Made by a program: the position numbers and the translations under genes. 60,612 nucleotides of DNA from JAUUSJ01 sp051880475. GTDB lineage: Bacteria > Bacillota > Clostridia > Lachnospirales > Lachnospiraceae. The first letter of the stretch is position 1; each line of letters starts with the position of its first letter. The notes under the pieces were generated by a model, which worked only from the letters and a program-made list of their open reading frames with translations, was not told the origin of the DNA and searched no databases. This document shows positions 9,197-18,122 of the stretch, in pieces. The stretch spans positions 1 to 60,612 of the forward strand of contig JBJEOA010000019.1 of the NCBI GenBank assembly GCA_051880475.1. Direction: 5' to 3'.

Positions 9197-10114
9197 CTAA
9201 AACATTGTACTAACTGCTAAAATTATATTTAATATAATAAATAAGACTATCGCTTTACTTTCAAACAGACAACGCCAAGCTCCTTCTTTCGTCGGATATT
9301 TTTCGAGATAGAGTTTTATTTGTCTGTGATTTTTATAGAAGTATCCAATCATAATCAAAAGAGAAAGTATCGAAATAATATCAAATATCATCCCTAAAAA
9401 ATTCCAGCTCAATCTGTCTATCCCATAGTTTAACCACATAATATAACTATTATTAAAAATATGGAGAAATATACTCCAATAAATGCTATATTCCGCTGTA
9501 ATATAGGCAAATAAGATTCCCATTGCAAATGCAAAAATTCCCTGTGGCAGATTTCCATGATAAATACCAAAGAAAAGTGCAGAAGCGGTCATAGCAAATA
9601 CTTGTCCATATTTTCTAAGTTCTTGAAAAATTACTCCTCGGAAAATAAGTTCCTCCGCTATAGGTCCTAAAACTAATGTATAAATAAGCTGCAACGGAAC
9701 TTGATTTACTCCCTGCGCCGATTGTATCTGAGCCTCAATCGAAAGACCAAAAATCTCTAAGATTTTATTAAAACCTAAGAAAAATGTGGAAAATAAAAAC
9801 TGCGCTGCAAATAAAAATAAAATGGACCATACTAATACGCTTCCATTCATATTCCTTGAATTTTTTCTAAATAATACTGTTTTTGTTAAATCTGGCCTTA
9901 GCCATTTAAAAACAATAATTAAGGCCATCCAAACTCCCAAAGTTACACCTATCGCCTTAGAAGATTGTTGTATCGACTTTACATCAAAACTATGTATCTT
10001 AAGTAACCCCTCTGCGATTTCGTCCACTGCCACAGCAAAAAGGCTAGATAATATCATGAAACTTAAATAAAAAAATAAAAGGGTAATCCCTGTTTTCCTC
10101 ATATCTGTCTTCAT
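9197..10114 (-). CDS. CPBP-family intramembrane protease
   Basis: A polytopic membrane protein of the CAAX-protease and bacteriocin-processing (Abi) family. The 305-residue sequence has about eight hydrophobic segments. It holds the motif-1 glutamates in GPIAEELIFRGVIFQELR near residue 155, the motif-2 histidine in FFGIYHGNLPQG, and the third motif HIFNNSYIMWL. All expected metal or catalytic residues are present. Family members process peptides, give bacteriocin self-immunity or act in signalling; nothing local fixes the role, and no bacteriocin gene is near. The N-terminus follows a weak site, so MKTDM or MRKT could be used. Confidence 0.85.
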   Translation of the reverse strand: MKTDMRKTGITLLFFYLSFMILSSLFAVAVDEIAEGLLKIHSFDVKSIQQSSKAIGVTLGVWMALIIVFKWLRPDLTKTVLFRKNSRNMNGSVLVWSILFLFAAQFLFSTFFLGFNKILEIFGLSIEAQIQSAQGVNQVPLQLIYTLVLGPIAEELIFRGVIFQELRKYGQVFAMTASALFFGIYHGNLPQGIFAFAMGILFAYITAEYSIYWSIFLHIFNNSYIMWLNYGIDRLSWNFLGMIFDIISILSLLIMIGYFYKNHRQIKLYLEKYPTKEGAWRCLFESKAIVLFIILNIILAVSTMF

Positions 10115-10196
10115 ACCTAATCACCAATCTAAACTTATTTTTAGATTAAAGTTTAACACAAATTGCGAGTATCTGCAAGTTTATCCCCTTCTATCC

Positions 10197-10547
10197 CTAT
10201 TTTGGCTCAGAAGATTCCTTCATTTTTAATGCTATTGTCCAAAGTAATTCTTTATCTCTATCACTTAAAGATTTATAAATTTCAAGAAAATCATAGTGAG
10301 CAGACATTGTTTTTGATTCTCTTTCCCAACCTTCTGCATTTCTCTTCACTTCTGATATTCCTAAAATATAGTCTGTTGATACATTATAATATTGAGCTAA
10401 TTTTACTAGCATGTCTACTGGTATTGTACAGACATCATTTTCGTATCGACTCATATTCTGTTGCGTAATTCCAATTTCTTGTCCAACAATTTTTTGAGAA
10501 ATTCGTCTCAAATTTCTCAGTTCTTTGAGCTTCCCCTTCTGTCCCAT
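10197..10547 (-). CDS. XRE-family helix-turn-helix regulator
   Basis: Small DNA-binding protein of 116 residues. The start is the ATG at 10545-10547, eight bases behind AAAGGAG. Residues 5-60 form a Cro/C1-type HTH: LKELRNLRRISQKIVGQEIG, then ITQQNMSRYENDVCTIPVDM, ending in YYNVSTDYILG. A C-terminal tail (SDRDKELLWTIALKMKE) is shared with the next gene, so the two are paralogues. Targets are unknown; autoregulation is usual for such genes. Confidence 0.85.
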   Translation of the reverse strand: MGQKGKLKELRNLRRISQKIVGQEIGITQQNMSRYENDVCTIPVDMLVKLAQYYNVSTDYILGISEVKRNAEGWERESKTMSAHYDFLEIYKSLSDRDKELLWTIALKMKESSEPK

Positions 10548-10702
10548 ATACAATACTCCTTTACCATTTTATACATCTATACTACCTATATAGATAGCCA
10601 TGATAATATTTTAACCTTTTTCCAAAGCCAATTAACAAATAATATGAGTATTATATTATTCAATTTAATTGTTTTAAGTATGATATATGAAAATTCTCCA
10701 TT

Positions 10703-11029
10703 TTATTCCTCATCTAACTCTCGCATTTTTATCGCTATTGCCCATAATAATTCCTTGTTTTTTCTGCTTAATGTTTTGTATACACTAAAAAATTCTTGTT
10801 TTCTCTTCTTATCACTCAGACTTTTCCTCTCATTTTTTATCTGTGAAACTTCCAAAAGATAATCCGTTGTAACATTATAATATCTCGCTAGTCTAATCAG
10901 CGCATCTACTGGAACTATACTAATATTTTTCTCGTACCTGCTTAATGTCTGCTGTGATATTCCTACTGCATCTGCCACTTTCTTTTGCGCAAGATTCTTC
11001 TCTTTTCGCAATTCTCTCAATCTTTCCAT
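10703..11029 (-). CDS. XRE-family helix-turn-helix regulator (paralogue)
   Basis: A 108-residue homologue of the downstream XRE protein, with the same layout. The HTH is MERLRELRKEKNLAQKKVAD followed by AVGISQQTLSRYEKN and RYYNVTTDYLLE; the tail is SRKNKELLWAIAIKMRE. I chose the ATG at 11029 because the first ATG at 11038 overlaps the GGAG site. The 155-bp gap to its paralogue is very AT-rich and contains no clear gene. The pair looks like a tandem duplication followed by divergence. Confidence 0.83.
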   Translation of the reverse strand: MERLRELRKEKNLAQKKVADAVGISQQTLSRYEKNISIVPVDALIRLARYYNVTTDYLLEVSQIKNERKSLSDKKRKQEFFSVYKTLSRKNKELLWAIAIKMRELDEE

Positions 11030-11180
11030 CTTCCTCATACTCCTTTATCGCCACTTTCTATTTATACTGTAGCATTTTCCCCTTCTAACATCACATTTGT
11101 TAACAGTAAAATATTATCTAAATCTATTGTGCTTTACTCACTTTTTTAGTACTTACTTTACACTCCGATATAAAGAATAT

Positions 11181-11217
11181 AAAAAATCTCTATAGAATGT
11201 TTTTCTATAGAGATTTT
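11181..11217 (-). terminator. Terminator after the acetylglutamate kinase homologue
   Basis: A near-perfect hairpin with arms AAAATCTCTATAGAA and TTCTATAGAGATTTT and a 5-base loop. On minus it is followed by a T-rich run. It lies 80 bp past the stop of the acetylglutamate-kinase-like gene. Confidence 0.75.
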
Positions 11218-11296
11218 AATACATACTTTTATATATATGCAATATTTTCTTGTTTTGCCTAACAAAATCTTCAAAATAAGTATATCTTCTTACTTT

Positions 11297-12025
11297 TTAG
11301 CGTCTTCCCACCTCATGAGGATACAATTCTCCGTCATCCTTTACGACAACAGTTCCAACACCAAAAACACTGTATAATTCTAAGAGTAAAGCATGTTTTA
11401 GTCTCGCACTAATTAAATGCACTCTCTTTACGCCACCGTCTAAAGCCTTAACTGCATTTTTTAGTATCTTCTCCATAGATGGATCAAACTCTTGCTCTTT
11501 CATAACCTGTGCTAATTCGCTTTCTTTCATAGACAAAATCTTCTTACCTGTCTTTTCTAAAACAACGCCCTCTTCTTTTCCAATATAAATAAGCTTCTCT
11601 GCGTTTAATAAAACAGCAATTCTTCTTGCCGTATCTTCGGGAGTTAAATCTACCTGCTCTGTATCGATATCATTTGGTGTAATAACTGGAATATAATTAT
11701 TATCCACAGTCATATGCAATGTTTGCTCATCAATTCCACAAATTCCAATTGCTTTTACACCGTTTAACTCAACAAGCTTTGCAATTCTCTTATTTTCACG
11801 GAATTTATCTGCTCCCATTCTAGAGTCATGAACGATAACTGGCTTCATGCCGACGCTCTTTAAAAGCGTCACATCCTTCATAATTTCTTGCTCTTCCTCT
11901 CCACTTAGTATATTACTGCCAAGATAACCAATTACAACTATCTTTTGATTAAAATCTCTAAAATACGGAATCGCATCTACCAAAACATTTGCTTTTTCTT
12001 TTATTATTTTTAATTGATCTTCCAT
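11297..12025 (-). CDS. Acetylglutamate kinase-like protein lacking catalytic motifs
   Basis: A 242-residue member of the amino acid kinase fold, closest in layout to ArgB: MEDQLKIIKEKANVLVDAIP opens it as in NAGK, and GGVKRVHLISARLKHALLLE closes it. The start at 12025 follows AAGGAGCAAGAAAA. Active-site elements are changed. The usual KYGGNAM phosphate loop reads GYLGSNI, so the lysine is lost. The usual HGGGP loop reads HDSRM. The usual TDVEGV loop reads GKEEGV, so the Asp is lost. The late VKR lysine is kept. The frame is intact, so it is not a plain pseudogene. No other arginine gene is near. A regulatory or changed function is an inference. Confidence 0.75.
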   Translation of the reverse strand: MEDQLKIIKEKANVLVDAIPYFRDFNQKIVVIGYLGSNILSGEEEQEIMKDVTLLKSVGMKPVIVHDSRMGADKFRENKRIAKLVELNGVKAIGICGIDEQTLHMTVDNNYIPVITPNDIDTEQVDLTPEDTARRIAVLLNAEKLIYIGKEEGVVLEKTGKKILSMKESELAQVMKEQEFDPSMEKILKNAVKALDGGVKRVHLISARLKHALLLELYSVFGVGTVVVKDDGELYPHEVGRR

Positions 12026-12203
12026 TTTTTCTTGCTCCTTAGTCTTTCGCAATCTGGTTTCTATTTGAAATATTCATCTAATCGCATATTTATGCAAAAT
12101 ACGCGTCAGTTCATTCATTATAATCCTTTTTCTATAAATATTCCACCTTTTTTTTCGACTTTTTCTAGAAAATCAATCATTTCGGCATGAAGCAGTCGGA
12201 CTT

Positions 12204-13043
12204 TCACAGTAGTTCCAATAAACTCATAGCCTTATATATTCCATCATTCTTAATCGAATCCGTAACCATATCAGAGCAGGATTTAACATAATCAAGTGCA
12301 TTTCCCATTGCAACTCCTATGCCTGCAAATGTCAGCATATCAAGATCGTTTGGTCCGTCGCCAAATGCAATCGAATCCTTTTTTGGAATATTAAGATAGC
12401 GAAGTATCTCCTGTATTCCCGTCGCCTTTGTAACACCTTTTTGTGTAAATTCCCCGCTTTTTCCATCTTTTCTTCCGCCATAGCTTGAGTCTGTAACTTG
12501 AATCTCTGGCTCAAGAAATTTTCTCACTTGTTCTGTCGGAATTTCTGATTGTATAAACATTCCAGTTTCAATATCATTATATTTTGAAATATTGTTTAAT
12601 ACATCATCTTCCATCTCCAAGACATCAAATTGTCTTGCAGCTTCCTCCCAGCTTATACCTAAATCTTCCCCAAATCTCTTACATATTTTGAGTCGATTAC
12701 CCTTTGTGGCTAAGAGTCTTGTTGCTCCCATAAGAATATAGGTAATATTATTTTCCTCAAAATAAGCAACCATTTTCTCCAAAGCGGGAATAGAAATACA
12801 TCTTTGATTAATGACCTTTCCTTTGTACTCTACATAAGCACCTGCGGAGCAAATGATACCGTCAAATCCAAAATTTAATAAGTATTCTGAAACTTGCTTT
12901 TTGCATCTTCCTGTACAGAGGTAAATTTTATGCCCATTATTCTGTGCTTTTTTTAAAGCATTCGTTGTGCTATCTGACATTTCATCCATACCAAAGTCAA
13001 TTAAAGTTCCATCAATATCAAAAAAAATTGCTTTTTTATTCAT
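12204..13043 (-). CDS. Cof-type HAD-family phosphatase
   Basis: A 279-residue sugar-phosphate or nucleotide phosphatase of HAD subfamily IIB. Motif I is FFDIDGTLIDFG at residue 7, motif II STGRC-like as YLCTGRCK, the motif III lysine lies in the KSGEFTQKGVTKATG stretch, and motif IV is IAFGDGPNDLDMLTFAGIGVAMGNA. The substrate cannot be told from sequence. It starts 17 bp after yqeY and is probably cotranscribed with it. The 180-bp gap after it holds a small CGCATATTT hairpin and a possible TATAAT, perhaps serving the next gene. Confidence 0.88.
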   Translation of the reverse strand: MNKKAIFFDIDGTLIDFGMDEMSDSTTNALKKAQNNGHKIYLCTGRCKKQVSEYLLNFGFDGIICSAGAYVEYKGKVINQRCISIPALEKMVAYFEENNITYILMGATRLLATKGNRLKICKRFGEDLGISWEEAARQFDVLEMEDDVLNNISKYNDIETGMFIQSEIPTEQVRKFLEPEIQVTDSSYGGRKDGKSGEFTQKGVTKATGIQEILRYLNIPKKDSIAFGDGPNDLDMLTFAGIGVAMGNALDYVKSCSDMVTDSIKNDGIYKAMSLLELL

Positions 13044-13059
13044 AAAATCGCCAATTCCC

Positions 13060-13506
13060 TTACTGCATCATTGTTCCGACAATTTGATTTACAAGCTTAC
13101 CGTCCGCTTTTCCTTTCACCTTTGGCATCAAAAGCTTCATAATTTTACCTTTATCCTTATTGGTAGGTTTCTCAATCCCAAGCTCAGCCAAAACAGAGCA
13201 AATCACTTCCCTAATCTCAGCCTCATCCATCATCTTAGGAGCAAATTCTTCGTAAACTGCAATTCTATTTTTACATTCCTCGATAATATCTATTCTATCC
13301 GCTGGAGTAGAGTCAAGTGTCTCCTTTGTCTGCTTAATCTCTTTTAATACAACCTCATTTTCCTCTGTCTCTGTTAAATCCTCTCTCTTATCAATCGCCT
13401 TATTTTTAAGTGCGGACAAGAGCATGGACAGAGAATCTTTTCTCTCTTTATTTTTATCCTTCATAGCCTGAACCATAGCTTTTCTTACTTCATCTATTTT
13501 ACTCAT
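13060..13506 (-). CDS. yqeY: GatB/YqeY domain-containing protein
   Basis: A 148-residue homologue of the tail domain of the GatB amidotransferase subunit. The start is the ATG at 13504-13506 (MSKIDEVRKAMVQAM) behind AAGGAGG; this gives the usual family length of 147-150. Family patterns seen are KDKNKERKDSLSMLLSALKN, the central EECKNRIAVYEEFAPKMMDE and the glycine-rich GKADGKLVNQIVG near the end. It may act on tRNA, but the role is not firmly known. First gene of a two-gene unit with the HAD phosphatase. Confidence 0.9.
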   Translation of the reverse strand: MSKIDEVRKAMVQAMKDKNKERKDSLSMLLSALKNKAIDKREDLTETEENEVVLKEIKQTKETLDSTPADRIDIIEECKNRIAVYEEFAPKMMDEAEIREVICSVLAELGIEKPTNKDKGKIMKLLMPKVKGKADGKLVNQIVGTMMQ

Positions 13507-13541
13507 ATAAACATTCCTCCTTATATTTGCTTTCATTCATG

Positions 13542-13574
13542 ATTATGCCTGCGAAGGCAGTCATATCAGTTTAC
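13542..13574 (+). repeat. Intergenic repeat family, copy a
   Basis: One of three related 33-bp elements in this window (others at 34256 and 34896). The shared pattern is TGCCT, six variable bases, GC-x-G-x-CATAT, three variable bases, then TTTA. This copy also forms TGCC/GGCA and ATATCAG/CTGATAT hairpins. It lies just upstream of yqeY. Confidence 0.4.
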
Positions 13575-13672
13575 TGATATATTTTATTATAACAGACTTT
13601 TTTATTTCATTCCACCTCAAATTTCTAACATAATAATTGCTTTTTCTCACCTCTATAGTATCGTTTTTACAC

Positions 13673-13795
13673 ATTACTGAGGCACATCCAGATATCCAAA
13701 TTTATATCGGTCATATCGACACAAAGCTAAATAAAGATGTCTATATCTTCCCAAGTCTTGGCAATGCTGGAGACAGAATTTCTGGAACAAAATAA
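13673..13795 (+). pseudogene. upp: 3' remnant of uracil phosphoribosyltransferase (upp)
   Basis: Forty codons plus a stop encode the C-terminus of UPRT: ITEAHPDIQIYIGHIDTKLN, then KDVYIFPSLGNAGDRISGTK. This matches the usual EAHPDVDIY, LNEKGYIVPGLGDAGDRLFGTK ending, including the substrate-binding GDAGDR loop, here changed to GNAGDR. No start codon, ribosome site or further upp sequence is seen upstream, where the DNA becomes AT-rich filler. It faces the convergent aminotransferase gene 6 bp away. The fragment must be a leftover of a deletion or rearrangement, since a functional upp needs about 209 codons. Confidence 0.85.
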
Positions 13796-13800
13796 TAATA

Positions 13801-14976
13801 TTACAATAAATTTTTTAACTTCTCTAACCTAAAAAGAGCCTCATCCAATGTACTTTTTTCTCTCGCAAAGTGAATACGAATCAAATGATTTACCTCTTCC
13901 TTAAAAAAGCTAGAACCTGGCACTGCGGCTACTCCAATTTCTCTAATCATCCACTCACAAAAATCTAAATCTGTATAACCTTCAAACTGTGGCAAATCTA
14001 AAAACTTCTGAATATCCACCAAAACAAAATACGTTCCCTGTGGAATATTATGTTCTAGACCAATTCGATCTAATCCTGATAAAAAATAGTCTCTTTTTTC
14101 AGTGTAAAGTGACCTCAAGTCTTCATAATATGTATCCTCAAAATTGAGTCCTACTGCTGCCGCCTCCTGAAGAGGTGCTGCTGCTCCCACAGTCAAAAAA
14201 TCATGTACTTTTTTTGCTCCATCTATTACAAACTCGGGAGCAATTAAATATCCAAGACGCCATCCAGTGATAGAAAAAGTTTTAGATAAGGAATTACATG
14301 TAATCGTATGATCAAACATCCCTGGGATAGAAGATAAATAAGTATGCTCGTACGGTTTGTAAACTAGATGCTCATATACCTCATCGGTTATCGCATAGGC
14401 ATCATATTTCAATACTAGTTGTCCGATTGCCTCTAATTCTTCCCTAGAAAAAACTTTTCCACACGGATTAGAAGGATTACAGATAATGATTGCCTTGGCA
14501 CCATTTTTAAATCCTTCCTCAATAAGATTTAAATCAAAATGATAGTCAGGTGGCACTAACGGAATATAAATTGGATCAGCGCCCGATAAAATAGCATCTG
14601 CCCCATAATTTTCATAAAATGGAGAAAATATCATAACCTTATCTCCTGGATTACAGATAGTCATCATAGCACACATCATCGCCTCCGTTCCACCACATGT
14701 TACTACGATTTCTTTATCTGGATTTATCAAACGCCCAATTCGCTTTCCCTGCTTTCTTGCTAATGCCTCTCGGAGATTTTTCGCCCCAAAGGTAATTGAA
14801 TACTGATGTGGTCCTTCATAAACTACCTCGGAAAGTCTATCCAATATTTCCTTTGGCGGATCAAAGTCTGGAAAACCTTGCGATAGATTAATCGCTCCAT
14901 ATTCATCGCTAATTCTTGTCATACGTCTAATAACAGAATCCGTAAATATTTTTACTCGATTGCTTAATTGTGGCAT
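13801..14976 (-). CDS. Class I/II PLP-dependent aminotransferase
   Basis: A 391-residue fold-type I aminotransferase. The N-terminal INLSQGFPDFDPP pattern near residue 29 is typical of the methionine/glutamine-phenylpyruvate aminotransferase group. PLP residues are visible: CNPSNPCGK, the aspartate in ITDEVYEHL, and the Schiff-base lysine in NSLSKTFSITGWRLGY near residue 230. The C-terminal arginine lies in LIRIHFAREKSTL. The gene overlaps the preceding aminotransferase by 13 bp, so translation is likely coupled. The amino donor is not known; methionine or aromatic amino acids are the best guess from family. Confidence 0.88.
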   Translation of the reverse strand: MPQLSNRVKIFTDSVIRRMTRISDEYGAINLSQGFPDFDPPKEILDRLSEVVYEGPHQYSITFGAKNLREALARKQGKRIGRLINPDKEIVVTCGGTEAMMCAMMTICNPGDKVMIFSPFYENYGADAILSGADPIYIPLVPPDYHFDLNLIEEGFKNGAKAIIICNPSNPCGKVFSREELEAIGQLVLKYDAYAITDEVYEHLVYKPYEHTYLSSIPGMFDHTITCNSLSKTFSITGWRLGYLIAPEFVIDGAKKVHDFLTVGAAAPLQEAAAVGLNFEDTYYEDLRSLYTEKRDYFLSGLDRIGLEHNIPQGTYFVLVDIQKFLDLPQFEGYTDLDFCEWMIREIGVAAVPGSSFFKEEVNHLIRIHFAREKSTLDEALFRLEKLKNLL

Positions 14977-16115
14977 AATTTTGTTCCCTCTCTTTCCAAA
15001 ATTTTAATAAATTCTGTGATTGCATCTAAACCATCTTTTAAGACGTCAGAATTACTTGCATATCCAATTCGCATACTATGTTCTTCCTCAAAACATCCTC
15101 CTGGTGTTACAAAAGCACCTGTCTCACGGTACATTCGCTCACAAAACTCATAAGAAGGCATATCAAAATCATAGTAAACTAACGCTGTTGTTCCCGCCTG
15201 TGGCTTCGTATAGTATACATGTTTTTGATTTAAAACCCACTGATCCAAAATATCTAAATTTTTACGGACAATTTTGCGGCTTCTCTCTAAAAGTTTTTCT
15301 TTATGTTCTAATGCAATTCCAGCAATCTTCTCATCAAACATCCCACAACTAACTAAATTATAATCTCTGTGAGATAGACAAGAACGCACTACTTTCATAT
15401 CATGAGTCGCAATCCATCCTAATCGAAGTCCTGCCATAGAAAATACTTTTGACATACTGCTAACAGAAATTCCCTTTTCATAAATATCTGCAATCGATTC
15501 ACACCAGACATCATCCTGCACTAAATGGCGATACACCTCATCACATAATACATACGCATCTACCTCTTTAGCAATTTTAACGATTTCTCTTAACATTTCA
15601 TTGGATATTAATGCGCCTGTTGGATTATTCGGATTGTTGATACAAATCATCTTCGTTTCTGGAACCACAAGACGTTTTAACTCATCTAAATCTGGAAGAT
15701 ATCCATTACTCTGCTTAAGCTGCATAATCTGCACATCTGCTTTATAGGATTCTGGAATTGAATATAGTTGTTGGTAAGTAGGCATAATACTGATAATACG
15801 ATCTCCTGGATTAATAAGAGAATAAAAAATATGGTGATTAGCTCCAGATGCGCCATGGGTTGGAACAATATTTTCCATCTGAATCGTTTTATACAGACTA
15901 CTGACCCCTTCCAAAAATTTGGGATTCCCCTCAATATCACCATAAGTTAATCTTTTCTTGCAAAATTCTTTCCAAAACTCATCTCCATCTATCCCTGTCA
16001 TCTGCCATAACTCCTCCAATGTAATGGAATTCACACAGGTTTCTGCAATATTATATCTTGCACCCACCTCATACTTATTCATCCATTCCTCCACTTTAAA
16101 AGGTTTAATAATCAT
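14964..16115 (-). CDS. PLP-dependent aminotransferase
   Basis: A 383-residue fold-type I aminotransferase, only distantly related to its neighbour. The motifs are INNPNNPTGALIS near residue 178, LCDEVYRHL, and the lysine in VSSMSKVFSMAGLRLGW near residue 230. The C-terminal substrate arginine is in EHSMRIGYAS. The start follows AAGGAGG. It is the first gene after an attenuator-like leader and overlaps the next aminotransferase gene. Two aminotransferases in one unit suggest amino acid turnover or a small biosynthetic step, but substrates are unknown. Confidence 0.86.
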   Translation of the reverse strand: MIIKPFKVEEWMNKYEVGARYNIAETCVNSITLEELWQMTGIDGDEFWKEFCKKRLTYGDIEGNPKFLEGVSSLYKTIQMENIVPTHGASGANHHIFYSLINPGDRIISIMPTYQQLYSIPESYKADVQIMQLKQSNGYLPDLDELKRLVVPETKMICINNPNNPTGALISNEMLREIVKIAKEVDAYVLCDEVYRHLVQDDVWCESIADIYEKGISVSSMSKVFSMAGLRLGWIATHDMKVVRSCLSHRDYNLVSCGMFDEKIAGIALEHKEKLLERSRKIVRKNLDILDQWVLNQKHVYYTKPQAGTTALVYYDFDMPSYEFCERMYRETGAFVTPGGCFEEEHSMRIGYASNSDVLKDGLDAITEFIKILEREGTKLCHN

Positions 16116-16130
16116 TATTTTTTCCTCCTT

Positions 16131-16234
16131 AAAAAAAATAAAAGGTATTCAAAACCCTTCCTTATAACATGAATTCCATGCCGTACCTACGGAAAAGTTC
16201 TGAATACCTTTTTACACTCCACCCGGTGGTAGAG
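16131..16234 (-). promoter_or_regulatory. Attenuator-like leader of the aminotransferase pair
   Basis: On minus there is first a 7-bp hairpin CUCUACC/GGUGGAG with loop ACCG (16217-16234). A long hairpin of about 20 bp follows (16141-16213; arms AGGUAUUCAGAACUUUUCC and GGAAGGGUUUUGAAUACCU) with a CAUG-GAAUU-CAUG mini-hairpin inside. Next comes TTTTATTTTTTTT, and at once the AAGGAGG site of the aminotransferase. There is no room for a promoter between terminator and gene, so transcription must read through it. I do not recognise a known riboswitch class. Confidence 0.6.
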
Positions 16235-16373
16235 CAGGTTGTCTATTTAATTTAGTTTATTCTATATCAAATCATGTCGTTTGTCAATAATTAAGAAAAA
16301 ATCTATTCTTTATATTATCATCTTTCCTCCATAACTATTTCTTCTAAAATTCTCCTTGATATTTCCAATCTGT

Positions 16374-17801
16374 TTATTTTTCTTTTAACTTTTTATCTTT
16401 TTTAGACATATTAATTTTAAGAATTATAAGAGGCTTTAACAAACTCCATTTACATAGGCAATGTGTTTTTTTATCATAACAATAATTTGAATTTTCAGCT
16501 TTTTCTGGAATCAAGAAAATAAAAATAAGAGAACTAATGAGCAGCATAGGCGGATAAAATAAATTTGGGATAATATCAAATGCCGATAACTCATATCCCA
16601 ATTCATTTGTAGCAGAGAGTGCAACTAGCATCTGAGCCCCATAAGGAATCACGCCCTGAAATATACAAGAAAACGTATCTAATATAGACGCTGATTTCTT
16701 TTTTGTAATACCATATTCCTTCGCCATCTGTGCTGCAATTGGATTAGCCATGACAATGGCAACTGTATTATTCGCTGTAGCTATATCCATCATTCCAACC
16801 AAAAGCCCCATTCCAAGCTGTCCGCCTTTTTTTCCTTTGAACGTTTTGCGAATTACAAAAAGCAGCGCCTCGAAACCGCCGTACTCTCGAATTAGGGCAC
16901 ACATTGCAGATACTAAAATTGCTACCATACTCGTCTCAAACATACCAGATACTCCCGAACCCATATTGCTAATAAAATCGACTGGAGTCATCTGCCCCAT
17001 TAAGAACATAAGCAACGCCCCAGATACTATACCGACTAGGAGCACGACAAATACATTTATTCCAATGATTCCTCCTATCAGAACGAAAATATAAGGGATA
17101 ATCTGAATTAAATGATATTCCCTAACCACCGCTCCACTTAAGTCTGTGCGAAATGATAATGCCAAAATGAAGACTAATGTCACCATCGCAGCTGGAAAAG
17201 TAATTTTAAAATTTTCTCGAAACTTATCTTTCATGGCACATCCTTGTCCATTACACGCCGCAATTGTTGTGTCTGAGATAAAAGATAAATTATCCCCAAA
17301 CATAGCACCACCCATAACAGAACCTACACATAAAGGAAGATGAAATCCAGACGCTGAGGAAACAGCCACTGCAATCGGAGTAAGCAATGTAATAGTTCCA
17401 ACCGATGTCCCCATAGCTGTTGATACAAAACAAGACACAATAAATAATACTGCAACCGCAAATCTCGCTGGAATTAATGATAGCATAAAATACGCCACAC
17501 TCTCAGCACTACTTCTTCCGACTACACCGACAAAAGCCCCCGCAGTCAAAAAAATTAAAATCATTGTAATAATATTTTTATCTGCGAGTCCAGTCGCCAT
17601 AACCGCTAATTTATCATCAAACTTTAACTGTCTATTTTGAAGACAGGCTACTAAAATTGCCAGCATAAATGCTGCCACAATAGGAACATTATAAAATCCC
17701 ATCGGAATTTTCATTATATACTCAAATGTAATTCCTAGTCCTAGATACATAACTAGAAATACTAAAATTGGCAGTAATGCCTTTGGATTATTCTTTTTCA
17801 T
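16374..17801 (-). CDS. NhaC-family Na+/H+ antiporter or related ion-coupled exchanger
   Basis: A 475-residue membrane protein with about 11-12 helices of the NhaC/ArsB ion transporter group. Typical segments are TAGAFVGVVGRSSAESVAYF near residue 86-105, FVSTAMGTSVGTITLLTPIA in the middle and GGAMFGDNLSFISDTTIAA, the NhaC signature. Some family members exchange organic acids or amino acid products instead of protons. The last 45 residues (from AENSNYCYDKK on) are polar, Lys/Cys-rich and unlike the family end, perhaps because the original stop was lost. A 165-bp gap separates it from the leader of the next genes. Confidence 0.8.
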   Translation of the reverse strand: MKKNNPKALLPILVFLVMYLGLGITFEYIMKIPMGFYNVPIVAAFMLAILVACLQNRQLKFDDKLAVMATGLADKNIITMILIFLTAGAFVGVVGRSSAESVAYFMLSLIPARFAVAVLFIVSCFVSTAMGTSVGTITLLTPIAVAVSSASGFHLPLCVGSVMGGAMFGDNLSFISDTTIAACNGQGCAMKDKFRENFKITFPAAMVTLVFILALSFRTDLSGAVVREYHLIQIIPYIFVLIGGIIGINVFVVLLVGIVSGALLMFLMGQMTPVDFISNMGSGVSGMFETSMVAILVSAMCALIREYGGFEALLFVIRKTFKGKKGGQLGMGLLVGMMDIATANNTVAIVMANPIAAQMAKEYGITKKKSASILDTFSCIFQGVIPYGAQMLVALSATNELGYELSAFDIIPNLFYPPMLLISSLIFIFLIPEKAENSNYCYDKKTHCLCKWSLLKPLIILKINMSKKDKKLKEK

Positions 17802-18122
17802 AATCTTAACCTTTCTGCTTCATTAATAATTTGATTTTATTTCTTTTTTTCATTTTATCATATTATTATCTATTTTTCTACATATTTAGGAATATTTGTT
17901 AGTTTATTCAAAAAATAATACCTAATATATTTCAAAAGAAATATAAATTGCGTAAATAGGAATTTTCTAAACAGCTAGAAATAAAATTTTAAAATATCAT
18001 TCACATTCAAAAAAAACAATGATAAAATAAAAAATAGAGGACACGCCCGATAAATTGCTTATCCTCATTCCTAACAAACTATAATAAAATGAAATATCAA
18101 AAAAACGAAGGAGGAATATGAA

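Noticed and set aside
16131..16234. T-box or SAM-type riboswitch before the aminotransferases
   Set aside because: No GGUGGUACCGCG box, no S-box core and no stem I features; only a generic hairpin plus terminator can be supported.
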